This document shows, piece by piece, positions 23,175 through 36,400 of a stretch of DNA of 64,000 bases. This stretch comes from Diplosphaera chodatii (lineage: Eukaryota > Chlorophyta > Trebouxiophyceae > Prasiolales > Stichococcaceae): assembly GCA_032358165.1 (NCBI GenBank), contig JAALGY010000042.1, forward strand, positions 992,001 to 1,056,000, read 5' to 3'. Made by a program: the position numbers and the translations under genes. Position 1 is the first letter of the stretch, and each line of letters begins with the position of its first letter. The notes under the pieces are model-generated. The model saw nothing but the letters and a program-made list of their open reading frames with translations. It made no database searches and was not told the DNA's origin.

Positions 23175-25915
23175 ATGCAGCGCAACGCTAACTTGCGTGC
23201 AACTGCCTTGTGCTGCGTCGTGCTGCTTGCCAGCATTGTAGGCGCAACTGCGGCGGCGGTGACACACGGTGACCTGATGCTAACATGGTGTGACGACCAG
23301 ACAACCGGATGCCGAGTTCAGGTGCGAACCCAGATGAGTAGTAGACGCCCACCACGTTGCACCACCCTGTAAAAGCGCCCACACTGCCGACACATTTGTC
23401 CCATGGCCACGGTTTGCTGTGAGCACCGCATGCAGGCGTGGCCTATTCATGTTGGCCCCAATCGATGCATCGGCGTCTGAAGCTGCATCTTTATACGACG
23501 CAGTTTCGCAGTCCGAAAGGCAAGCTGAAAGCGGCGGTCAAGTTCAATCAGTACAACAATTGGTGGGGACGCGCGGTCTCCCAGGATGGCAGGTCAGGAA
23601 GCATTGACCAAGCAGTGCATGGCAACGAGTGCTGCGCCACCACAAAACGTGCCTTCACGTACAATGTAGCGCACCTAGATGATGCTCCGCACATGATGAA
23701 ATGCGACTACCGCCCATATTGCTGATTGTTGGTCCCGGTGTCCAGCAGCTTGCTGTATATTTCTTGCCAGCAGGTATGCCGCCATCGGACTTTCTCTGCT
23801 CACGGATGCGTGGCCATCGAAGGTTCCACTCAAGATCGTGTTCTTGCAGCTGGCTGGAGCGTCACCTAAGGCAACATGCTCATAGCCATCTGCGAATCCC
23901 ACAGCTCTTGCGTTGTTGAGTGTGCCTCATGCTCAAAAGCAGACATGCAGCACACAACACACACGAAGACGTGCTCTGGCAACGTGCAGGTTATTGGCAC
24001 CAGGACATTCCTATATGACACCACGCCGAGCGGTGGCTGCGATGCCGGTCCATTTGTGTTGAAGAGCAGAATTTTGCGGGCAGGCGCAGGCGCAGGTGGG
24101 ATGATGCGTCGCACATGCAGCTGGGAATGCTCGCTCTTATTGCTGTCCAACCATACCTGTTTTCGAGTTGTTGCACGGTCACCGACTAGCTTGGGCATGC
24201 CGACATGTTAGCTGGGTCATGAGCGTGTCATGGAGAAGTATTGTCTGGCAAATTACCGACCCAAGTCAAGTTTTCTTATGATAGCATACTGTATTTCCCG
24301 CAACCATTTGCAGCTCTCCATGTGTACGTCAACACGAGGTGCAAGACCGGGGCCAAAGTTCTGGATAATTGCGCGGCCACCGCATCCAGGGGTGTCACCA
24401 CCGCTGTGCAGCATTGGTATGCAATTTTGCACCAACTTGCAATCGTGTTTCAGCAAACGTCCTTGCATCTTGCACAAGTTTCTAGTTTCAAACATATAAC
24501 TTTTGATCTGAGTCTCCATGTTGTATTGGTAGCAACGCTCAAGTTGCCTTCTTGAAGCAAGGTTGTCTTGTCTTACACATGTCACTTGTGCTGTTTGATA
24601 TTGCTCATTGTGCACTCCAGGTCGCTGACTCACAAGAAGTTCCGGACTTTGGGGCCTTTAGTGACCGGCAAGCGCACCGCATTCCCTGGCAAAGTGAAGG
24701 TGAGATGAGACCATGCATAGTACGGGTATCTGCAAAGGCCAGGTGCTAGGAAGCTTGAAGCCTGGGCATTGGAATACCCCATATTCGACTTAACATGAGG
24801 CATTACATCACTTCATGGTGCTCGTCCTTATCAGTGCGCTCCCGTCACATTTGGGATGGCGGTAACCGCAACCGGCAGGGTATACGTATCATATGGATTT
24901 TTGCCCGATGTCCAAGGTCTAAAGTCTAAGGTCGGTAATTTGCTTATGTCCTGCATCCAACAGCGTGCATCTTGGCATTGAAGTAACTAAACACTTGCTT
25001 CGACCCTTGCCTGCACTGGTGGCTGTCGACGTTCATGAGCAAGGGCTGATGGCCTAAAGTAAGCACAATTCTTTTGCTTGCAGGCAACCACTGGAACTAC
25101 ATTTGGCGTGTATGAGCTGCGACAAAGCGTAAAGGGCGTGACACGCTTGTTTCCCACTTGGAAAATCAAGGCATGTGCATTCGAGGCCCGTTCTCACACT
25201 GCAATGTTTGCATTGGCCATGTATGATGTCGGGAATGCTTCACGTAATTCAGCAAAGGCATTGAGCGAGCAACTGCGCCAATTGCTGATCGGCTTGTCTC
25301 CCTTCGCAACTCTCCAGCTCCGTGACAACCCCGATGCTTTCTTGCCTACCGGGCCAACCTCCGCTTGTGGCATCGTCCTCGCAAATGGCGTCACCAAGGT
25401 TGGCAGTTGGATGCTGCACATATTGTGGCACCATCCGAGCCATGTCGCATAGCGCCAGATGCCACACTACACACTGCACATGCGTTGCCCGCAGTGCATG
25501 CAACATTTGTTGTAGATTATCAGCACCATTGCGCAGATTTACTCATTTGGAAAAGGGCGGGCGCCATTCATTGGCGGACCCGCCCCAATCGAACCTGGGA
25601 CCCCCCTTCTCTACGGGGATATCACCTGCGGGGTGAGTGCAGCAGCTCATCAAACACTGCAGGCAATGCATCAATCACACTTCCTCATGGTGCACATTCG
25701 GACTGATATCCCGCCAATTGGATCATGCATATTGACACCTTTTCTTCTCTTTGCAATCGAAGGAAACGAACGTCTATGGACTCGTGTGGGGACGTGACAA
25801 CTCGGCTCCATACCGTGTTCTAGCAATATCCAACAAGGAGTTGCGATCCGGGTCGCGCGGGCGGTACGTCTTCACGGTGCCGCAAACGACATGGGGTCTG
25901 CAGATCATTCCCTGA
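23175..25915 (+). CDS. S3: secreted family protein, intact 11-exon copy (377 aa)
   Basis: Unrecognised secreted family (see S1). Exons join in phase: 23175-23321, 23504-23592, 23774-23870, 23990-24095, 24314-24416, 24621-24699, 24835-24930, 25084-25170, 25318-25398, 25537-25632, 25763-25915. The signal peptide is MQRNANLRATALCCVVLLAS with an Ala-rich end before VTHGDLML. Family blocks follow: WWGRAVSQDGRYAAIG, VFLQLAGASPKVIGTRT, LKSRILRAGAGA, SLTHKKFRTLGPLVTGKR, MAVTATGRVYVSYG, FGVYELRQSVKG, FLPTGPTSACGI, IYSFGKGRAPFIGG and a C-terminus at LQIIP. Introns 3 and 8 use GC donors (23871 and 25171). It diverges strongly from S1, S2 and S4 outside these blocks. Confidence 0.85.
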
Positions 25916-26799
25916 TATTGCAGAGTTGAGGGATATTTATATCAAAAGGCTGAGCGACTTGCCAGCAATCCACGGATACAACATCGATAGTCAGCCAACG
26001 TGGAGTTTTCGATCTGACATACGTCCATGGATCATCATGCACCTTTACTGTCGCTTGGCACCTCACACATCTATGCAACACATCGTGCCCAGCGGAGTGC
26101 AGAACGCTTTCTTGGAATCTGCGTGCTTTTGATGGGGGTGTCGATGCCGTGAACGTCAGAGGTGCTCTTTGGCCTGGTCAACTTTGTTACACCATGTGAA
26201 TCCTGCTAGATACCGCTGTGAGGGCACCGACAGTCTTGTAGCGCTGCGTGTGGACAGACCGTACAACCTGACCGCATGTTGCACCCCGCTAAACGTGTCT
26301 TTCGCCCTTATAATCATCCACAGCACCGTCTGCCTCTCCTATCCGGTCGAGCTGCTTGCCTCTGCACTTGCAGATGCACAAAGTACTCCTGTTCGCCAGC
26401 CCGGCAGCCAGCCCAGTGGCGGCTGCTGGCATTGCTCCTGTTTGGCCGCCACTCACCGCTGACTCGCCCGCGTTGGGCTCCAATTGGGCCCTTTAGCATG
26501 GGCCCGCCCGGCGGCACTAGCCTCCCCGGCTGCGTGGCGGCTCAAGGAAGCCCGGCAACGGCGGCCATGCTCCCGCTGTTGCTGTGCAGGGGCCTAGCGG
26601 CTGCTCAAGAGGGTGCTAAGCCCGTTGCGGTGCTGGGGCGAGGCCATGTGGCTGACGTGAAATCTGCGGGTAGTGCATTTTCCAGGCGACAGGGGTAACA
26701 GTGCCATCACAGCTGCAACAACGATTGCATGTCTGCAAGCTATTGTCGGTGCCACCCTTTGCTTTGACCTGAGCGGTGTCGTGAAAACTTCGTGCATCC
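25916..26799. other. Intergenic between converging S3 and WDR55
   Basis: No gene is seen. The half near WDR55 resembles the spacer at 19750-20193, so it belongs to the duplicated segment. Confidence 0.5.
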
Positions 26800-29479
26800 C
26801 TAGAGGTCCATGAAGAAAGAGGAGCCGGGGGCGCTGCCGCTGCCGCCAGCACTGATCCGGTGCACGCCCTTGTCGCGCGACCTGCCCTTCTTACGCTTGC
26901 GCTTGGGCCCCGCATCGCTGTCCGAGTCGTCGTCTGAGGCTCCCGTTTGCGGCGTTGCAGCTGGCTGCTCAGCATCGCCAGTGGCAGCCTGCGCGCATGT
27001 GCAGCTGCATGTTCAGATGCAGGAGTACAACCTGGCATGGACATCATGATGTACTCCATACTTGCCAATCGAAGTGTGTGTCATCGGGAGCTAGAACGAC
27101 AGCGACGATGCACGGAGACCCTGCAGCACCGGCTGCTATTTGTGTGCCAAACACAGCAGCACCTGCGTACCTGCGCATCCGCCACAGCATCTTCAGCGGC
27201 TGACGCCACCTCGGCTGCCTCTGCATCGTCCTCGCTGCTATCCTCCGCCAGATCCCACAGCCGCACCTGTCAGACAGCACACCTTCCACGTGGTACCGCT
27301 GTGAATGTGGTGCAGATGTGTTGCAGCAAGCTCGTGGAGGACCTATGTGCCGGCTGGGTTCACAGTTCCTGGCCAGAGGTGGCAGCTGCAGCCCATCTGC
27401 AGTAGATTGCAGGCGCTCTGCCTTGGCTGCTTGGAAACTGCGAAGTCAACTCCAGGGCAGGCCTCCCACCGTGTCATCCAGGCCGGCGGATGCCAGCAGC
27501 AGCCGCTGCGTGCAGTAGGCCAGCGCCTGCACCGGATCCCCCTCCCCACCGCCACCGCCTCTGCCATGGCCGCCCAGCACGCCCAGCATGCGGTTTGGCT
27601 GCGCGGGCAAGATATGTAGAACTGACAGGCCAGCTATCAGCATGCTTGATCACATCCAGGCTCCTTCAGGGCAGTCCTGTGCTACCAGTGTTTTTAGGGC
27701 CTAAGCAGGGGACTGAGCATCTGGTGAGACACCCGATGACACCACATCTACAGGACTCCCAGCGCACCTGGATGGTCATCAGGCGAATGATGCCGTCCGC
27801 CGCGCCGGTGGCGACGGTGTCGTCGTCGACTGCCACCATGCAGTCCACAGACGCTGGATGCCCTGCAGTGAAATGTGCTGCTCACTGTCTCCAATCTGGC
27901 GCAAACTTGCACAACAGTCTGGTGTCGCCATTGCACGGCATCCGTGACGCCGCTGCAGCTCTGGAGGCCGCAGCACCAGGCAGCGGCCGGCTCGCCTGGG
28001 TAGCGGTCGCTGCAGTCGTTCCAGTAGCCCCAGCTGAAGATGTTGAGCACGCCGTCGGAGGCGCCCGCCGCCACCTTGCGCCCCCCCTTGAGCACCGCCA
28101 CCCCCAGCAGCTCCTCCTCCGCATCATCCTCCGACCGCGCCCGCACCTGCAAGCCAGTAGCTGTTCCGATCAAGCTTTTGCTTGCTGCTACCGATGTCAA
28201 AGACCCTGTTGATCCCGACAGTGTGCATGAGGGGCGAGTCAGCAGTGTCAGGGGCTCCTGTCCTTGCACACACACTTCATGAACACCATTTGCTGAGCAG
28301 CATGCAAGCGCAGGCCATTGGCTGCCACCCACCTTGAAGGTGCGGGTGTCGTTCACGGACAGCGTGCCGTCGCCGCTGGTCGCCAGCAGTGCGCGCTCTG
28401 GCGCGTGCGCCGCCATATCTGAGATGTAGTCGGTGTGCGCTGCAAAGCTGCCCACCGCATCCGCCTGCCGCATGTCCCATAGCTGTATCCTGCCGTCGTC
28501 ATCGCCTGCAAAGCTGCTGCATTTCTGAGTTGTGTCACTCCAGAATCGCACCAATCGGCAGTGTCTGACACAACAGCCTGGTGTCGCACCACCTATTCGC
28601 TGACGGCAAGCAAGCTGACAATCTTCCATGCATGACAGCAGGAATGTAGCGTTTGACAGGATCTTGCCACGCAGCCGGGTCAACCGAAGCAGGCGCCCTA
28701 TGCTGCCAAGCATGTCACACATATACATCACAGAATCCCCGACCACCCTCACCTGATGCGAGCACGGCGTCTGACACAAACAGCAGCCTGTCGATGCCGG
28801 AGGCGTGGGCGCCTGCCTTGCGCGCGGTTGGCTGCCCTGTAGCGGCATCCACCGCAAGCAGCGACCTGTCCGCTGACGCACTCACCAGCAGCCTGCCGTC
28901 GGGCGAGAAGCGCACCGCCCGAGCCGACTCCTTGTGCGCCTGCGCGTCAACGTGTGATCAGGTTGTCGACTGTGCACCCATTTTTGGAGATGCCCCCGCG
29001 CAGGTGCCCTCCGTGCACCTGCCCCATGTGCTGACCAATGTGCGACGTGCGTCTCGCTCGCTGAAGACGTGGCCCAGCAGCTGCGGGCACCTGCAGTCGG
29101 CACCAGAGTCCACCTGGGATGCTGACAGCAGACCTTGAGGCTGAACGCCGGAGCGGCAGAGCCGGCGGCGGCGTCGCATCTGTGGACGCACAGGCTCCCG
29201 GAGATCAGCGCGGCGGCCACCACGGGCTCGCTGGGGTGCAGCGAGCAGTCCTGCAGCCAGTGCCAGATGAACAGGGCAGTCATTGCCACTGCGGCAGGGA
29301 GTAGCTGCGCAGCAGCAGCACTGCGCTGAGACTTGCGACGCCTGCTGCACGTTCGCACGTGTGCCGTTTTGAAACACCTAGTGTGAGGCTACATGCATGC
29401 GGTGGTCCAGCAGACATACCATGGGCTGTGCATCAAACTGGACTGCGACGGCAGCGCCACCGGCACCGCTGCCAGCCAT
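26800..29479 (-). CDS. WDR55: WDR55 / JIP5-type WD40 protein, intact copy B (398 aa)
   Basis: WD40 beta-propeller; the family is nucleolar and linked to rRNA production and large-subunit assembly. Nine exons sum to 1,197 nt: 29479-29420, 29250-29134, 28939-28753, 28505-28333, 28146-27996, 27862-27768, 27598-27470, 27266-27171, 26988-26800. The start MAGSGAGGAAVAVQFDAQPM leads into SLHPSEPVVAAALISGSLCV, the N-terminal hallmark of the family. Repeats follow: AVRFSPDGRLLVSASADRSL, DGRIQLWDMRQADAVGSFAA, ATSGDGTLSVNDTRT, GASDGVLNIFSWG, GAADGIIRLMTIQ and SAGLDDTVRLWDL. A Ser/Asp-rich, basic tail (KRKRKKGRSRDKGVHRIS) ends it. Length fits the family. The fifth intron has a GC donor at 27995-27994. 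Confidence 0.9.
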
Positions 29480-29957
29480 CACAGTTCCCACGCTGCAAGC
29501 ACCGACTCCGGGACCAGCCACGATGGCAGCTTACTTCGTTGAAGATGGGGGACTAATACCTGCCAGGACGGTGTTCACGTGTGCTGCCCTGGCATAGGCA
29601 GCTTGCCGTGTTTTACCAACGTGCCAATCACCGCGAACTTACACACCTCACCATGGGTGGACGCGCTCATCAGGCATCCAGTGCAACGCACAGATGCAGA
29701 GGTATCATCATAATGACGATTTGCCCGACGCAGCTCTGCACCAGCAGGGCTGAGTTAGCATGAGGTGGCAATAGTAGTGTAGATGATAGGCAGGCTCTAC
29801 CATCGGAGTTGCCTTCTGGGTCACGTCCACAAGGGTATGCAAGGATGTGATGGTGAAAATCACATCTATCTGCTTACGTATACATTCACATCGGCATCAA
29901 CGTCAACACATCGACTTGTCATCACGGCAGCCGCACCCACGCAATGACCATGCATCA
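29480..29957. other. Intergenic upstream of WDR55 copy B
   Basis: It holds the WDR55 promoter and the 3' UTR of S4, which runs in the same direction. No gene is visible. Confidence 0.4.
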
Positions 29958-32829
29958 TCAATCGTAGCTGGTGATTGGAGTGATGGCGATTGCCGGGACC
30001 GCATCAGATACGCTGAAGATCACATTCCCAGTCTCACCCTTTGCTAGCTCGCCCTTGCCCACCTTGAGCACGCGATTGGTGGAACCAAGCTGCAAGATGT
30101 CCACGTCCAACACTGCAAATGTCGCATTTCCCTGCGATTGTACCTGAAAGTGTTACAGTGCCCTGATGCTAATGAATGTCACCTCTCCTGAGTGAGTCAC
30201 GATACATTCATGATCCTGCGATTGCACATACCCAGCAGCTGATGTCCACGTAGTTGAGACCAGTGTCTGTTGTGCGAATGCCTCCAATAGATGGTGTTTG
30301 GCCTTTGCTCAGTGCATATACCTGCACCAGAGAGTAAAGCATGACATGCATTGGAGAATAGGCAACATCACGCACTCAAAAGCGGGGCATGATCTCATCA
30401 GGAACCTGATGTTCACATGGCACATGCCACTACTGACCTTGATTACGCCATTGATGAATCCTGGGCCGCCGTTGTCCCTGAAGACTGCACAGCCGGTGCC
30501 CGGCCCTGTTGGTATAAATTTCCATATGACACTTGCAAACGAGCGGAACTGCAATGTCGGCACACTCCACGGTCAAATAGGAAGTCACACGTCTCATGGC
30601 TTGGATAATCGCCAGCTCAACCAAGTTTGCGCATCTTGCAACCGATGCTGCAACGAGACATGACACAAGCCTTGTGGATATCAGCCTAACTTGTGCGCAC
30701 CTTGAAGCTCCATGTACGAACTAATTCTGCTCCCCCGTGCAAGGTGCGCCGCACCTCGAACACTCCGACTGTGTCAAAGTCTGTCGATAAGAAGGACTGC
30801 AAGCCATGCAATATTCAATGCCTCAAGGGTGAATCACCCCATTGGCTATTTGTTGTTGATCATGCATGCAGTACATCCATAAAAGCCCCGGCTCTCATTG
30901 CTTGCTCGAACTACATTCTGAAACCAGTTTCTGTTCGGGGCTTACCATTCTATGATAGCCATACGCTGCATAAACTTTGCCATTTGCGGCGACTGCCACT
31001 GATAGCCCGCTCGCGTAGTTGCACTGCGCGTCAGGAATGTAGCCCATGACCAGCTGGTCTTGATAGGACATGTTGCAGTGGTCCCACCGGCAATGAGCAT
31101 AAACTAACAACATGATTGCAAAAGCCACATGGCACTGGCGCCACAACATGTGCAACAGCTCACAGAAGTCTTCATCTCTGGGAAATATGCACGTTCGCCA
31201 TTCACCAAAGGCCCCAAAGACTTTTTATGGGTGACGGACCTGCACACCTCTCACAAGGGTAAGCAATGTACGGAAGCAAGTACATTCTGCACATACATGC
31301 ACACCCCTTGTGACGCCGGGTGCATCCTCGAAGGTACATTCAACTGTGGATATAGGTATTGCAAGAGCGGTCAAGTGTGACCCTAGACCTCTAGCATGTA
31401 TGCCTTTCATGACGCAGGACCTCATCATGCACATGCATTCACAGTATTGCACTACTCACCATCGTTGAATTGCAGAGGTCCCGAGAGCTTGGTCAAGTAG
31501 ACCGCATGTTTTGGTGGAGTTTGCGGGGGCGCACAAGATGCTGAGGTAGACGTCGAGGACTGCAAAGGCAAGCACAACCACTTGGCATAGAGGCGCAAAA
31601 CTGGCAGCTTGATGCCTTAAGCATATATACGACACCCAAGTGTTCGAAGGCCCCTCCAGCCGCATGAAAACTGAATGGGCATTGCCGTACAACAAGCGCA
31701 AGTTGCGCGCGCGGAGGGTACCTGCTCCGGCACCTCCCGGTAACACCTGGCTCTTGAGCGCAAGTGGAGTGCCGCCAGGAAGGCCTGTGCCGGGTGCCAT
31801 GGCATAGCGGCAGAATGGGCCAAATCCGGGCTCGTACACATCCGGCAGCGTCCTGGCGCCAAGGACCTGCAACGTTTGCCAGTTTATGTGACTCTTCCCT
31901 CCGCCGTCAGACATCAGGCACGACTAAAGCGGGACACATGTCCCGTGAAATTCAGTTTGAGTGTGCATCTTGGAGGCCTACCTTTGGAGATGATGTGTCA
32001 GCCAGCTGCAGGAACACAAGCTTCACCGGGACCCTGCCGAAGGGTCCATTTGGTGGCAGGAATGTGCACCCGACGACAGCATACCTGGCGACAGCACATA
32101 CTTCGTCGTCTCACAGTCGGAGTCCCCGAGGTCCACAATGTGACGTTTTGGTAAGGTCTTTACTCTAGCAAGCACAACAGGCGTGCACGCCAGAAAAGAA
32201 CAGGACTGCGCACGTCTGTGCACATCATGTACATTGTAGTACACCACGGTAGTGATGGACGGCAGTGACGCAAGCAATGCTGGATTCGAGCTGGACGGCA
32301 CGAGGAGCATCCAGAGGCACAGGTCGGGCATTCGCTGATAGTTCGCTACTCATCAACTCCAAGACTCGATGCATGTGTACCTGGCGTCAGCTGAAATCGC
32401 ACTCCCCCACACGATGTTGTAGTCCTTCAAGGTCAAGGCCCCCTTTAGCTTGCCCGTTTGACTGCGAAACTGCACAGATCAAACAGATCAGGACAGTTGA
32501 ATTCGGGCAAAATCGGGGTCAAACAGCCAGCTGGACATGCCTGGGCCGGGCCGGCAGTCGAGTAACGTTCTCTGCCAACGACAAGTGGCAGCACGCGATG
32601 CACGGCGCCACAGGTGTGCGTTCCGAGTGCTTCACAGCCGTCTTAGCGCACCATGCCTGCATCAGAGAGGAATTGCAACGCTCACCTGTACAAGGCACTT
32701 CTTGCACTCGCCTCGAGACGTCAGCATTACGTCGCCGCGCGTGACAGGCGCTGCAGCTGCGGAGGCGCTGCAAAAGAGCAGCACCACACAGCAGGCGGCA
32801 GCCGCACGCATGTCAGTGTCACGCTTCAT
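29958..32829 (-). CDS. S4: secreted family protein, intact inverted copy (401 aa)
   Basis: Unrecognised secreted family, on the opposite strand to S1-S3. Exons join in phase: 32829-32686, 32469-32381, 32084-31982, 31866-31722, 31559-31460, 31239-31164, 31023-30946, 30796-30701, 30548-30438, 30321-30232, 30131-29958. The signal peptide is MKRDTDMRAAAACCVVLLFC, then SASAAAAPVTRGDVMLTSRG. Family blocks: GKLKGALTLKDYNIVWG, RYAVVGCTF, LVFLQLADTSSPK, LALKSQVLPGGAGA, VLDVYLSILC, SVAVAANGKVYAAYG, VGVFEVRRTLHGG, KFIPTGPGTGCAVF, VYALSKGQTPSIGGI and KGETGNVIFSVS. It ends ITPITSYD, a few residues beyond the others. Exon phases equal those of S3, so the 11-exon layout is ancestral. Confidence 0.85.
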
Positions 32830-33444
32830 GGTGTTCCGGAAGTGTCGGATGCTGCTCACGCTAGGGACGACGGACCGAACGACGCACGACACCAAGTGCG
32901 CCGCAGACAGACACGAGCGTCCAGCTGCTTTGTGATCCCGGGCAGAAAATGCACTTCGAGCAGCATTGGAGCAATCAGCCTACACGAGGACCTGCGTCCG
33001 CCTCAGTTCGTCCGGCAGGGTCGGCAGTCAAGGAAGTAGTCCCGCTTCCCAAGTACTGCCTGACGTGCTGATTATAAGCTTTCGCAGCCTGTTCCACCAA
33101 ACTGTGAATCAGCGTGAGGTGGCACGGGCGATTCTTGGACAACCCCGCCGTTGTTTTTGGCCGCTGAAACGGTGTAGCAAACTGAAATACATGGCAGGCA
33201 CCTACAAGCCGTCAGCTGAAGCCTTGAACACCTTGTGACAGCACTGATGGGCCCGACATTTCCGACAAGTGACCAGAGTGCACCCTCCCAGCCCGACCCA
33301 GGTGCAGCTCCTGTAACATTCGCTGCCAGATGAACCGGAACTCCAGAGTTATCTCCTGAGATGCTGAGAAGTCAGGTGGGCTTCTAAGCTTTGTGTGGGC
33401 GTGACCGTCACAGTTTGCTGAGGCGCGCGTACGGGATACCCGGC
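32830..33444. other. Divergent spacer, S4 to the axonemal-type gene
   Basis: Likely promoters for both flanking genes. No gene-like frame or RNA gene is seen. Confidence 0.45.
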
Positions 33445-36400
33445 ATGGCTGCGGCGGAGCGGGCTGTGGACGCAGCGCCCTCACAGCTGCGCCTAAGGCT
33501 GCCGCCCGACCCTTCCAGCACAAAGATCAATCTGGACGACGAGTTTTCCATCGTAAAGGTGTGCGCTGAGCGCGGCTGGCGGTCCTGTGCGCTGCGCAAG
33601 GCGCCATGCATCGTGCGCTTGGTGTCTTCCCTCAATTTCACACTCCTTTCCTCGTCAAGTTTTGGACATGACCACAGTCGGAAGCTGTGCGACAAACGAG
33701 TAGCTTTTGGTGTTAGGTGGAGGCCGCATCGGCAAAGCTTGGGTCGGGCGTGCTGGCGGCGCTGGCGGCGGCGCTGCAGTACTCACACGATGTGGACCCG
33801 CAGCAGCTGCACGGCAATGCCAGCGCCTCTGCGGCGGCGCTGCGGGCGCGACAACAGGCGTCGCCGCCTTCAAAACCCCAGTGGGGCATTGCAGGACGTC
33901 ACTTCAGCGACCACTCTGCGCACCAGCTCGCCGCTGAGGCTGCAGCTGCGAGGGATGCCGGCAATGCGATAGACTCTGCCGGTGATGTCCTGCAGCAGGG
34001 CAAGGCGCAGCACGCTGCAACCACTGGCACTGCACCAGATGCAGACAGGTGTGGTGGAAGCCAGCATGGCATCACAGATATTTCACATGTCAGCACTGCC
34101 AGGTGACATGTCAACACACGCCACCACGCCAACATCATAGCCCAGCCTGGGACGTCCCGGCCATGTGCTGTGAATAATGCCGCAGGCTGGTCGCATGGCA
34201 GCTGCCGGCGGTGCCGACGGCTGGGCGAGCGCCGCCGCAGCGGCGCGACGTCTTTGCGGTCAGCAAGTGGCTGGAGGCCGAGACCCTCGCCTTCAACCGC
34301 ACCTTCGCCCGCAAGGTGGCGGCTGACTCGATCTGCATGATGCCGTGATCTGGGAGGTCAGGTGTCATGTTGCTTCTGACAGCTCCACAAACGATGAAGC
34401 ATTTCAACGAATCTGGATACTCTGCTGAATGTTCGAAACAGGACCCTGGAACGCCGCTGGTGCACTTTCTGGGTGTCGCAGCACGGCGGGCGGCGGCCAT
34501 CTACAGCCATGCTCTGCACGAGGTCACTCAGCAGGTATGTCTGTCGATGGCGTGTGACGGTGACAGCAGGTGTGCACATGCACTCAGGACGCAGCGTACT
34601 GTTGCAGCTCGCATGCCAGAATGCACACGGGTGCCCAATCAGAAGTATTATCTGAGATCTGAGAAGTTGGGTTGCGGACGTCCAGTTCTGGGCATGCGTG
34701 CAGGTGGCGGTGCAGTGCGCGGAGCGGGGCTCGCTGCTGGCGGACATCTGGGCGGGGTACTCCGCCATGGTGGACGCCGTGAACCGCGCGCTGCAGGTGC
34801 CTTTTGTTGCGATGTCACGGGCAATACGGCTCTTGCTGTGGATATGCAGCACAGGGCCGTGTCATGCGCTGGTGCAGTGCATAGCGAGTAAAGTGCCGTG
34901 GCCCTGGGTGTATCAGACAGAGTGTTGCACACTCTGTCTCGCATCGCACATCCTCAGTTACATACTGAAACATCATGGCCGGTCGCTGATTCCACTGCAC
35001 CCGACCACTGCTTATCGATATCCCACCGCCGTTGGAAGTGCCGACGGCGCCATGGATCCGATACACCGTGCCATTAGATCCAGTACACCTTAGGCACTGC
35101 GTGGGTCCACCTGTCACCGTGCGTGTTGGATCCAACAACAGTTGGATTCTGGAACTTGAGGTGTTGGTCCAGCCGCAGTTGGACGGTTGGATCTGCAGTG
35201 CTATCATTGGATCCAACCGGGGTGGAATCGACCAAATGCAGTTGGTTCTAACACTGTAGGACGGTTGGCTCCAACCGCAGTTGGGCTTGCGTGTGGATCC
35301 AATGCAGACCTCCATGGGTTGATCGACTGGACCAACCGGTTGGATGAGACACCCCCTACTGTTCCGCCGCATGCCGCAGGAGCAGCACGCGGAGATGCGC
35401 CAGCTGTCGGAGGCGGCGGCGGCGCGGGCGGAGGCGGCGGAGGGCGCGGCGCGGGACGAGCGGCTGCGGGCCGCGCTGGCCGGCTCCAAGTGGCAGGAGC
35501 AGCTGCACCAGTGCGCAGCTGCTCGCGCACCCCTTGTCGCATTGCCCACCCGGCGAGCGGGCCTGCGTCCTGCATATAGATGGTCACCCTGGCTACAACT
35601 AATTCTCCGCCTGACATCGGAAACAAGCAGCACGTATGGCCGCTGCCGCGCAGGATGCAGGAGGAGCTGGATGCAACGAGGGGCGGGCGGCCGGGCTCGC
35701 TGGCAACGGGCGCCGCGCGGCGGCAGTCCTCGCTGGCGGGGCCCCACCACGGCCGCGCCAGCGTGGCGGAGCCCCACGGCCGGCTCAGCCACCTGCCTGC
35801 GCCTGTGGGCGATGCCGGCCCAGGTGCGGCATAGCAGGGGGTTCGTGACGTGTTGCAATGCTGTCAATGCTGAGCTGAAAGCTGAGCTGAGCTGTCGGCA
35901 CAACGCAATGCTGCTGCGCTATGAAGCGCACAGCAGATCAATCTGCCTTTGTGACTCAACCTAGCATCTTGCTCTTGAACATGCTCATTTGTCTCAATAG
36001 CGCGCAGTTGGAAAAGTATGGCGCTGCAGGGCTGCTGTCCGTGCGGCGGCGGGAGGCGTCGCCCACGCGGCCCAGCTCCCCGCAGCTCACGGCGGCGGCG
36101 CACGCCGCTGGAGACCCTGCAGCAGCCGCCCGGCACCCCGGGGCGGCCGTCGCCCTGCCGCTGCAGCAGCTGCAGCACGACGGTGAGCCGTCGAGGGCCT
36201 GCAAAGTGCATTGCACACCTACCGGTGGCCTGCTCTGCACCGCCATGGCTGCAAAATTACCTCTGAGTGATGCCAGGCTATCTTTGGCTGCTGCAGGTGG
36301 TGAGCTGCCGGCGAGGCGTGGCAGCATGTCGCAGCTGGTGCGGCGCGGCAGCCGGAAGGCCTCAATGGCGGCTGGCGCCCTGCTCAAACAGCTGCAGGTG

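Noticed and set aside
27490..28212. Plus-strand frame of 240 codons in the WDR55 region
   Set aside because: It is antisense to three well-supported WD40 exons and the introns between them.
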